From positions 310,001-374,000 of the forward strand of contig JAKVCS010000005.1 of the NCBI GenBank assembly GCA_022448365.1: a stretch of 64,000 nucleotides of DNA, written 5' to 3'. Below the pieces are notes generated by a model. It saw only the letters and a list, made by a program, of their open reading frames with translations. It was not told where the DNA came from and did no database searches. Every line of letters starts with the position of its first letter. Within the stretch, counting starts at the first letter, position 1. A program made the translations under genes and the position numbers. The DNA is from Saccharospirillaceae bacterium. GTDB taxonomy: Bacteria > Pseudomonadota > Gammaproteobacteria > Pseudomonadales > Oceanobacteraceae. Of this stretch, positions 45,596 through 52,697 are shown one piece after another.

Positions 45596-45781
45596 TTACA
45601 TGTCTTCGAAATAATAATCGTCCAGATCAGACTCCAGGCATTTGCGCTCCCGATGAGCTTCAATGGCTCGTCTCGCCATTAATTTTTTAGACATTTGTGA
45701 TTCTTTATTGACTACCACATTGCCGTTCTGGTCGAACGATACAACTTCCTCGTGGCCTTCGAACTTGATAGCTGCTTCCAT
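45596..45781 (-). CDS. PA3496-like small protein (putative envelope integrity)
   Basis: 61 aa. The C-terminal half, LMARRAIEAHRERKCLESDLDDYYFED, resembles the short Pseudomonas PA3496-type family in its RRAIE-x-H/Y-x-E-x-K/R-x-L and acidic DxxxYY ending. The first half has VSFDQNGNVVVN. It has a clear AAGGAATAG ribosome site before the ATG at 45781. No signal peptide or membrane segment; function unknown. Family assignment is from memory of a short motif and is moderate. Confidence 0.55.
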   Translation of the reverse strand: MEAAIKFEGHEEVVSFDQNGNVVVNKESQMSKKLMARRAIEAHRERKCLESDLDDYYFEDM

Positions 45782-45914
45782 TGTTCTATTCCTTCTGTTT
45801 GATCACAGTCAGTGAGGTCTGCTAAACCGGAGCTATGATTTTTCTTGTTATTTGTTTCGCTAGCATGACATCAAAAAAACACAGAGCCAATCATACAAAA
45901 TACTGAATGAACGT

Positions 45915-46022
45915 ATGATAAATAAACCTAGCCCTTATGATATCTGGGCTGCTGAAAGAGCAGATAAATTGGCGTCCGAATATTGGCTATCAACTGATAA
46001 AAAACTAAACGGCATTTCTTAA
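45915..46022 (+). CDS. Possible 35-aa protein
   Basis: ATG at 45915 opens MINKPSPYDIWAAERADKLA and stops at 46022. The residue mix (two Trp, three Tyr, charged helix) looks protein-like, and the gap between the two minus-strand genes would otherwise be empty. There is no good ribosome site, so it may be a remnant of a longer gene. Low confidence. Confidence 0.22.
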   Translation: MINKPSPYDIWAAERADKLASEYWLSTDKKLNGIS

Positions 46023-46053
46023 TAATGGCGTATATTGTCCAGCCTGGGGGGGG

Positions 46054-46905
46054 TTAGTTCTCAATACGCAGCGATTTAATGCTGCGCTTAATGGCATTTA
46101 AATGTTCGGCAAACTCCGGACCACGTCGCTGGGTCACGGCGACGGCCAACATATCGATGATCATCAGATGGGCAATGCGGGAAGTCATCGGCGTAAATTG
46201 CTCAGTATCTTCCTCAATATTAATGTGAATGGGTAAATCAGCGGCCAGACTCAGCGATGTATTCGCAGGCGCCAGGCTAACCACCTGAGCTCCGTGTTGT
46301 TGTGCCAGTTGAACGGTATGCAATAAGTCTTTGGTGCGACCACTTTGAGAAATAGCAACGACCACATCATCTTCACCGAGAGTCACCGCCGACATGGATT
46401 GCATGTGCGGGTCACTGTAGGCGGCGGTAGCAACCTGTAAGCGGAAGAATTTGTGTTGCGCGTCGGTAGCAACGGCGCCCGATGCACCAAAGCCGTAAAA
46501 CTCTACGCGACTGGCAGTGCTGAGGGCGTTGGCTGCCAGGGCAATCTGCTTGGATTTTAACTGAGATTTTACCTGATGCAGTCGCTGGATGGTGGTGTCG
46601 GCAATTTTATCGCAGATATCTTCAATGCTATCGTCTTCGACAATGGCGAATTGACCGATGTTGTTTGCGACCGCCATTTCCTGAGCGATGCGTACTTTAA
46701 ACTCCTGAAAGCCGTTACAGCCAATGCCACGACAAAAACGTACGATGGTTGGCTCGCTGACCTGGGCTTCCTGAGCCAGGTCGACAATACGCATATGCAT
46801 CACCTGCTCCGGTGCTTTGAGCACGTACTCGGCCACCTTAACCTCAGATTTACGCAGGTTCGGGATTGCAGCCGCAATTTCAGTCAGTACCGGACTTTGT
46901 CTCAA
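46054..46905 (-). CDS. hexR: HexR-like RpiR-family transcriptional regulator
   Basis: 283 aa. The N-terminal HTH_6 domain has AEYVLKAPEQVMHMRIVDLA and VSEPTIVRFCRGIGCNGFQEFK around residues 47-70; the SIS sugar-phosphate domain follows with GFGASGAVATDAQHKFFRL near 135, ISQSGRTKDLL near 177 and PMTSRIAHLMIIDML near 238. These phrases match HexR, which represses glucose/Entner-Doudoroff genes and is released by KDPG. No sugar genes lie nearby, so targets are elsewhere. It is divergent from uvrD. Confidence 0.88.
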   Translation of the reverse strand: MRQSPVLTEIAAAIPNLRKSEVKVAEYVLKAPEQVMHMRIVDLAQEAQVSEPTIVRFCRGIGCNGFQEFKVRIAQEMAVANNIGQFAIVEDDSIEDICDKIADTTIQRLHQVKSQLKSKQIALAANALSTASRVEFYGFGASGAVATDAQHKFFRLQVATAAYSDPHMQSMSAVTLGEDDVVVAISQSGRTKDLLHTVQLAQQHGAQVVSLAPANTSLSLAADLPIHINIEEDTEQFTPMTSRIAHLMIIDMLAVAVTQRRGPEFAEHLNAIKRSIKSLRIEN

Positions 46906-47112
46906 ATCAGCCTCGCACAGCCAGCAGTGGTTAATTCTTGGTAACTTCCATTGTAGTGAAAGGTCACTAACTTCGCGGATTATAAGTGAATTACGTCGCA
47001 GTGCTAGTGATAAAACAGATGGGGTATTGGCCAGTATAGTGCTGGAAATTTATACAGTAAAAGTACACTGAATGTATGAAATTCAGGCAGCGATTCTGAT
47101 AAACTCGCCTGC

Positions 47113-49344
47113 ATGGATATTTCATTACTGCTCGATAATCTAAACGATGGCCAACGCAACGCGGTGGCTGCCTCTTCCAAACACCAATTGGTACTGGCGG
47201 GTGCTGGTTCGGGTAAGACCCGGGTATTGGTGCAGCGTATTGCCTGGTTGTTGAATGTTGAAAATGTGTCGCCGTTTGCGGTGATGGCGGTGACGTTCAC
47301 CAACAAAGCAGCGAAAGAGATGCGTGGCCGACTGGAGGAGCTGTTAAATGTGCCCGCCAATGGTTTATGGGTCGGCACCTTTCACGGCCTGGCACATCGC
47401 TTATTAAAGCAACACTGGCGGGAAGCCAAGCTGCCACAACACTTCCAGATTCTCGACAGCGATGACCAGTTGCGTTTAATCAAACGTCTGATGAAAGCGC
47501 ACAACATCGACGATAGCCGTTTTCCGCCCAAGCAGATCCAGTGGTTTATTAATGGTCAGAAAGACGAAGGCCGTCGCGCAGCTCATGTGATCCCATCGGC
47601 CGATCCGTTTCAGGAAACCCTACGCACGGTCTATTCCATCTACGAAGAAAATTGCCAGCAAAACGGTCTGGTGGATTTTGGTGAGATTCTTCTTCGTGCC
47701 CACGAATTGTGGCTGCATAATCCGGAGCTGCTGGAACATTACCAGCAACGCTTCCGCCACATCTTAGTCGACGAATTTCAGGACACCAACAATATCCAAT
47801 ACGCCTGGATTCGCCTGTTAGCGGGCGACAAAGTGTCAGTCATGGCGGTTGGTGACGACGATCAATCGATCTATGGCTGGCGTGGTGCCAATATCGATAA
47901 TATCCGTAACTTCCAGCAAGACTTCCCTGGTGCAGAGCTGATTAAGCTGGAGCAGAATTATCGCTCCACCGCCAATATTCTTGCCGCCGCCAACGCGGTA
48001 ATTACCAATAATCAGGGACGGTTGGGTAAAAACCTGATGACCGAAGGGGCTGAAGGCGAACCGATCCGTTTATACAGTGCCTTCAACGAACAGGATGAAG
48101 CCCGCTATATCGCCGATCTGGTGGACGAATGGTCACGTGATGGTCGCCAGCGCACTGAAATGGCGGTGTTGTATCGCTCCAATGCCCAATCGCGCACCCT
48201 GGAAGAAGCGTTTTTGCGTTCTGGTATTCCCTACCGTATCTATGGCGGGCAGCGTTTTTATGAGCGTCTGGAAATTAAAAATGCATTGTCGTATTTACGT
48301 CTGCTGTTAAACCGACAAGACGATGCAGCGATGGAACGGGTCATTAATGTGCCCGCCCGTGCGATTGGTGAAAAGACGGTAGAAATTTTGCGCAGTCATG
48401 CGCGTGAGCAGGGCTGTTCTTTATGGCAATCAGCTAACGAGGCCGTCTCATTGGGTCTGTTGCCCAAACGCGCCGGAACAGCCGTGCAGAACTTTGTCGA
48501 TTTACTCGATGAAATGAGTGTTGGTATCGAAGAGTTAAAGCTGCATGAAATTGTCGATCAGACCATCAGTCAGAGCGGTTTGATCGATCATCACAAAAAA
48601 GAGAAAGGTGAAAAAGGTCAGGCGCGCCTCGACAACCTGGAAGAATTAATTAATGCCGCGCGTCAGTTTGAAACCGGCGATTACCTGCCATCCGATGAAG
48701 TGGATAGCGCAGCAGAAGAACCGACCAGCCAGCTGGATCTGGCGGTATTTCTCGATAACGCCGCGTTGGATGCCGGCGAGGGTCAGGCAGATGAATACGA
48801 AGATGCGGTACAGTTAATGACGCTGCATTCGGCCAAAGGTCTGGAATTTCCGCAAGTGGTATTGGCGGGGATGGAAGAAGGTTTATTCCCGCACAAAATG
48901 TCGATGGATGAGGCCGAAGGTCTGGAAGAAGAACGTCGTCTGGCTTACGTTGGCATCACCCGGGCTATGGAGCAGTTAATTGTAACCCATGCTGAAAGTC
49001 GCCGTTTGCATGGCCAGGAAAACTTCAGTACGCCATCTCGTTTTATTCGTGAAATTCCCCAGGATCTGATTCAGGAAGTGCGCCTGAAAAACAGCGTGAG
49101 TCGGCCATTAACGGCGAAACGTAACGGAGGGTTTGATACTCCGGCACAGCCTGATTTCATCAAACAGGAACAAAGCTCATCCGTACCTTACGATCTTGGT
49201 AGCCGGGTTTACCACGAAATGTTTGGTGAAGGGACGGTACTGCAGTTTGAAGGTCAGGGTCCTGGATTACGGGTTCAGGTATTTTTTGATGATGCCGGGC
49301 AGAAGTGGCTGGTGGCCAACTTTGCCAAGCTGGAACTGGTATAA
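47113..49344 (+). CDS. uvrD: DNA helicase II UvrD
   Basis: 743 aa SF1A 3'-5' helicase for mismatch and excision repair. It begins MDISLLLDNLNDGQRNAVAA; Walker A GAGSGKTRVL lies near residue 30, DEFQDTNNIQYAWIRLLAG near 219, GDDDQSIYGWRGA near 247, and motif VI LAYVGITRAME near 616. The C-terminal RVYHEMFGEGTVLQFEG region is the RNA-polymerase/MutL interaction Tudor-like fold of UvrD. N-terminal text and length identify UvrD rather than Rep. Confidence 0.95.
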   Translation: MDISLLLDNLNDGQRNAVAASSKHQLVLAGAGSGKTRVLVQRIAWLLNVENVSPFAVMAVTFTNKAAKEMRGRLEELLNVPANGLWVGTFHGLAHRLLKQHWREAKLPQHFQILDSDDQLRLIKRLMKAHNIDDSRFPPKQIQWFINGQKDEGRRAAHVIPSADPFQETLRTVYSIYEENCQQNGLVDFGEILLRAHELWLHNPELLEHYQQRFRHILVDEFQDTNNIQYAWIRLLAGDKVSVMAVGDDDQSIYGWRGANIDNIRNFQQDFPGAELIKLEQNYRSTANILAAANAVITNNQGRLGKNLMTEGAEGEPIRLYSAFNEQDEARYIADLVDEWSRDGRQRTEMAVLYRSNAQSRTLEEAFLRSGIPYRIYGGQRFYERLEIKNALSYLRLLLNRQDDAAMERVINVPARAIGEKTVEILRSHAREQGCSLWQSANEAVSLGLLPKRAGTAVQNFVDLLDEMSVGIEELKLHEIVDQTISQSGLIDHHKKEKGEKGQARLDNLEELINAARQFETGDYLPSDEVDSAAEEPTSQLDLAVFLDNAALDAGEGQADEYEDAVQLMTLHSAKGLEFPQVVLAGMEEGLFPHKMSMDEAEGLEEERRLAYVGITRAMEQLIVTHAESRRLHGQENFSTPSRFIREIPQDLIQEVRLKNSVSRPLTAKRNGGFDTPAQPDFIKQEQSSSVPYDLGSRVYHEMFGEGTVLQFEGQGPGLRVQVFFDDAGQKWLVANFAKLELV

Positions 49345-49374
49345 CGACCAACGTTAACCGAAAAAGAGAAATCT

Positions 49375-50307
49375 ATGGGAATTTCCCACCATCCCTGCAA
49401 AGTAACTATGCCGCCAGATCGCAAGGACTGTGCAACGGTGTTGGATTTTCTCATCGTCCGTTTTGCGCGTATCGATGCGGATATCTGGCGTCAGCGCATT
49501 GCCGATGGCAAGGTACATTGGGCGGATAAAACGCCGGTCACAGGCGACGATCCCTATGCGCCGAATCAGCAGGTATTTTATTATCGTGAAGTGCAGCAGG
49601 AATCAGTCATTCCGTTTCAGGAAGCCATTATTTATCAGGACGATGAAATCCTGGTGGCCTGCAAACCGCATTTTTTACCCGTTACTCCGACCGGCAAATA
49701 CGTTGAGCAGTGCCTGTTAAACCGATTGCGTCAGCGTACTGGTATCTCGACACTGGCGCCGATGCATCGTATTGATCGTGAAACCGCCGGTATCGTTTTA
49801 TTCTCGGTTAACCCTGACAACCGTGATCGGTATCATGCGCTATTTCGCGAAACGAAAAATATCCGTAAAACTTATCGCGCAGTCGGTTGGACAAAACCAG
49901 CGGGTAAACCGGAAGTGGACCAATGTTGGTCTGTTCACAACCGCCTGGAGCAAGGTGAACCCTGGTTTCGAATGAAATCGGTAGAGGGTGACATCAATGC
50001 GCATTCTGAAATAACCTGTTTGGCCGTTAACAGCGATCAGGCACTGTTTGAATTACAGCCCGTTACCGGAAAGACGCATCAGTTGCGGGTGCATATGAAC
50101 GATCTGGGTTATCCACTGGTGAACGATCAATTTTATCCTGATGTTCAACCGGAGAACTCAGATGATTTTGATAAGCCATTGCAGTTGCTGGCCTGGCGTA
50201 TGGAATTTATTGACCCGTTAACAGCGCAGAAAAGAACATTCGAAAGTCAGCGTTTACTGGATTTCAATTACGTTGACGATAAAGAACAACAACGAAAAAC
50301 TGAATAA
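49375..50307 (+). CDS. RluA-family RNA pseudouridine synthase
   Basis: 310 aa. The N-terminal region is S4-like (VLDFLIVRFARIDADIWRQR), followed by the catalytic domain with DDEILVACKPHFLPV and the active-site loop MHRIDRETAGIVLFS near residue 132, where Asp135 is the nucleophile, and GKTHQLRVHM near 230. It converts uridine to pseudouridine in rRNA or tRNA; the target site is not clear, but the short TluA/RluA-like form fits. It starts 30 nt after uvrD and may be cotranscribed. Confidence 0.88.
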   Translation: MGISHHPCKVTMPPDRKDCATVLDFLIVRFARIDADIWRQRIADGKVHWADKTPVTGDDPYAPNQQVFYYREVQQESVIPFQEAIIYQDDEILVACKPHFLPVTPTGKYVEQCLLNRLRQRTGISTLAPMHRIDRETAGIVLFSVNPDNRDRYHALFRETKNIRKTYRAVGWTKPAGKPEVDQCWSVHNRLEQGEPWFRMKSVEGDINAHSEITCLAVNSDQALFELQPVTGKTHQLRVHMNDLGYPLVNDQFYPDVQPENSDDFDKPLQLLAWRMEFIDPLTAQKRTFESQRLLDFNYVDDKEQQRKTE

Positions 50308-50328
50308 AAATGCACAGAGGAAATAAGT

Positions 50329-51450
50329 GTGAAAATTAAAACTCTCGTTAAATCACTGGGACTGGGGGCAATCACAGCCGCTGCGTTGTTCATGACTGGC
50401 TGCAATAAAGAGTGTGCCGACCCACAAAATTCGCAAGCGCAGCAAACAGCTCAGGAACAACAAACCTTTAAATGGAAGCTGGTCACTTCCTGGCCAAAAA
50501 ACTTCCCGGGTTTAGGTACGGCACCAGAACGTTTTGCCGAAATAGTGAATGAAATGTCGGCTGGACGTTTAACCGTTAAAGTTTATGGTGCGGGTGAGCT
50601 GGTTCCTGCGTTACAGGTATTTGATGCGGTATCTCAGGGCACTGCAGAGATGGGTCACAGCGGGGCCTATTACTGGAAAGGCAAAACGCCAGCGTCGCAG
50701 TTCTTTACGTCGGTTCCGTTTGGTTTAACCGCTCAGGAAATGCACGGCTGGATTCAGTACGGCGGCGGTCAGCAACTGTGGGAAGAAGTGTACGCGCCGT
50801 TTAATATCCTGCCGATGCCTGGTGGAAATACCGGTGTGCAAATGGGTGGCTGGTTTAACAAAGAAATTAATAGCGTTGATGATCTGAAAGGTCTGAAAAT
50901 GCGTATCCCGGGTCTGGGCGGGGAAGTCCTGAAGCGTGCTGGCGGTACCCCCGTCACTCTGCCAGGGGGTGAAATCTTTACCTCGCTGCAAACCGGTGCC
51001 ATTGATGCAACGGAATGGGTTGGCCCGTATAACGACTTGGCATTTGGTCTGTATAAAGTAGCAAAACACTACTACTATCCAGGCTGGCACGAGCCAGGTT
51101 CCATGATGGAATTCACCATTAACAAGCCTGCATTTGATAAGCTGCCTAAAGATCTTCAGGCTATCGTACGTGTTGCCGCTCAGGCGATTAATCAGGACAT
51201 GCTGAATGAATACACGACCCGCAACCACGCAGCCCTGGTTGAACTGAAAGAAAAACACGGCGTTGATGTACGTGCTTTCCCGCAAGACGTACTGAACAAG
51301 TTAAAAGTTCTGTCGGATGAAGTCGTAACTGAAGTTTCTGCCAGTGATGAGCTGACCAAAAAGGTTTATGAGTCGTTTAAAAACTATCGCGACCAGGTTA
51401 AGGCTTACCACGCGGTGAGTGAACAGGCGTATATTAACGCGCGAGACTGA
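50329..51450 (+). CDS. TRAP transporter substrate-binding lipoprotein, TakP-like
   Basis: 373 aa. The GTG start leads into a lipoprotein signal ending LFMTGC. The DctP fold begins WKLVTSWPKNFPGLGT near residue 50 and shows MRIPGLGGEVLKRAGGTPVTLPGGEI with the ligand Arg, and GAIDATEWVGPYNDLAFGLYKV. This subgroup (TakP-like) binds 2-oxoacids or related organic acids. No DctQ or DctM permease gene is adjacent, so it must work with a permease coded elsewhere or serve another purpose. Lipid anchoring is less usual for TRAP proteins of Gram-negative bacteria. Confidence 0.88.
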   Translation: MKIKTLVKSLGLGAITAAALFMTGCNKECADPQNSQAQQTAQEQQTFKWKLVTSWPKNFPGLGTAPERFAEIVNEMSAGRLTVKVYGAGELVPALQVFDAVSQGTAEMGHSGAYYWKGKTPASQFFTSVPFGLTAQEMHGWIQYGGGQQLWEEVYAPFNILPMPGGNTGVQMGGWFNKEINSVDDLKGLKMRIPGLGGEVLKRAGGTPVTLPGGEIFTSLQTGAIDATEWVGPYNDLAFGLYKVAKHYYYPGWHEPGSMMEFTINKPAFDKLPKDLQAIVRVAAQAINQDMLNEYTTRNHAALVELKEKHGVDVRAFPQDVLNKLKVLSDEVVTEVSASDELTKKVYESFKNYRDQVKAYHAVSEQAYINARD

Positions 51451-51503
51451 GAATTGGATTCCGGATCAAAAATTAACGATGAATAAAATATGAGGGATTA
51501 AAA

Positions 51504-51818
51504 ATGAAAGAAATCACGATATTTATATTACTGTCATTATTTTCTATGTTTACTCTGGCTGGTAACACACCTTGCTCTGGAACAGTGACCACTGTTTTAG
51601 ATTATCCTAAAAAATGTGATGGGAACACTGCATTCAAGATTACAGGTACTAATGGAAAGTGGATATGTCCTGCTTCTGAAAAAGGAAATGCAATAGTTCT
51701 CTCTGCACTGGTTGCCCAGAAAAAGTTGCATGTATATATAAATAATAGGGATTCAAGTATCGACTGTACGACTTTTCCAGACTACTATCCCGCAAGCTAT
51801 ATTTTGATTTTCCCGTAG
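51504..51818 (+). CDS. Small secreted hypothetical protein, copy A
   Basis: 104 aa with a signal peptide (MKEITIFILLSLFSMFTLAG) and four Cys in the mature part (PCSG, KCDG, WICP, DCTT). The second half VLSALVAQKKLHVYI with a following Cys and ASYILI resembles LSLLLTAHASRKTVTLRF with its Cys and AYMVRI in the gene at 52278, so the two are distant relatives. A periplasmic or secreted beta-rich fold is likely. Function unknown. Terminator at 51827. Confidence 0.65.
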   Translation: MKEITIFILLSLFSMFTLAGNTPCSGTVTTVLDYPKKCDGNTAFKITGTNGKWICPASEKGNAIVLSALVAQKKLHVYINNRDSSIDCTTFPDYYPASYILIFP

Positions 51819-51826
51819 AATAAAGG

Positions 51827-51856
51827 AACCCGAATCACTTCTGATTCGGGTTTTTT
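51827..51856 (+). terminator. Terminator after small secreted gene A
   Basis: Perfect 11-bp stem AACCCGAATCA / TGATTCGGGTT, loop CTTC, followed by a T run; 9 nt after the stop codon. Confidence 0.9.
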
Positions 51857-51899
51857 ACTCTACGTTATACCGCGATTTATTAGAGGCGAAAGCCAAACC

Positions 51900-52014
51900 T
51901 TAATGGTTAAACGACTAACTCCGCATTGCATCATTATTATCCATCGCTGACATACTGACGTTCGATCTGTTGCCCTTGCTATAGGCGTCTAATGTAACAT
52001 CATGATTGATACGT
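51900..52014 (-). pseudogene. Decayed 3' end of a second GH5-lectin gene
   Basis: On the minus strand this reads INHDVTLDAYSKGN then NVSMSAMDNNDAM, an in-frame TAG, and SFNH stop. It aligns without gaps to the last 37 residues of the gene at 52698 (TNHNVAVDAYGTGD, NVGMSAVDNNDAM, WTFNH stop), at roughly four-fifths base identity by eye. About 35 bases beyond the stop (from about 51866) also match. Homology stops near 52014; nothing else of the copy survives. Confidence 0.85.
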
Positions 52015-52277
52015 AAAGTTTTCTTGTTTGGCTCTACCTATCGATTGAAAATTTCTTGATCCTTTGAAGGGTGTCGATGGGGCTGGATCAAAAAAATAAA
52101 GAGTTTCAGAAGTTATCAGCTTAATTCAATATTTAGCTCATCGGTCGATAGCATTGACCTCTATTTCCCAAGTTATTTTTAGTTTATTTCAATGTTAGAA
52201 GTCAGCTTTATCAATTGTGATATTTCCAGCAATACTGTATATTATAAATTGTACATTATATCAACAAAGAACAGGTG

Positions 52278-52601
52278 ATGTTGAATTTATATCATGCAAC
52301 TATTGCATCTTTGGCTTTAACGGTTAGTGGTATGGCTATGTCTGCGACTGATTGCGGTCCCTATAAAGTTAAACATATTCAGGTTGAGGGCGCACATGTT
52401 TTATTTCATCCGGATGTTAGTGGCTATTCTTGGAAAACACTAGGAGTTCTGGATGTTCCGGGAACAAAAGAGCGTTTATCCTTACTGTTAACCGCTCATG
52501 CTTCCAGAAAAACCGTTACTCTACGGTTTTCTGATGACAACTATCCATGTGCTGACTACGATCTTTCGAAACCAGCATATATGGTGAGAATCAATAGCTA
52601 A
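52278..52601 (+). CDS. Small secreted hypothetical protein, copy B
   Basis: 107 aa from the ATG at 52278 (GTG at 52275 is possible). Signal peptide to about GMAMSA, then a mature part with two Cys (TDCGPY and PCADYD) and LSLLLTAHASRKTVTLRF. I have seen short secreted proteins of this kind with a LLLTA-x-ASGKKV-like motif in other marine gammaproteobacteria but know no function. Distant relative of the protein at 51504. The region just upstream (52180-52270) is AT-rich. Confidence 0.6.
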   Translation: MLNLYHATIASLALTVSGMAMSATDCGPYKVKHIQVEGAHVLFHPDVSGYSWKTLGVLDVPGTKERLSLLLTAHASRKTVTLRFSDDNYPCADYDLSKPAYMVRINS

Positions 52602-52621
52602 GCTTTGTATAGTTGACCAAT

Positions 52622-52653
52622 AAAAAGCCGGATCAGAATGACCCGGCTTTTTT
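52622..52653. terminator. Terminator between small gene B and the GH5 gene
   Basis: Stem AAAAAGCCGG / CCGGCTTTTT around an 11-nt loop, with a T run on the plus strand and a complementary A run on the other side, so it can end both convergent transcripts. Confidence 0.85.
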
Positions 52654-52697
52654 GTTTCTGCGTGATATCGCGACTTATTCGAGGCGAAAATCAAACC

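Noticed and set aside
45475-45663. 62-codon minus-strand open frame in the AT-rich patch
   Set aside because: Ile/Asn/Lys-rich text caused by base composition; it overlaps the better-supported gene at 45596 and the inverted repeat.
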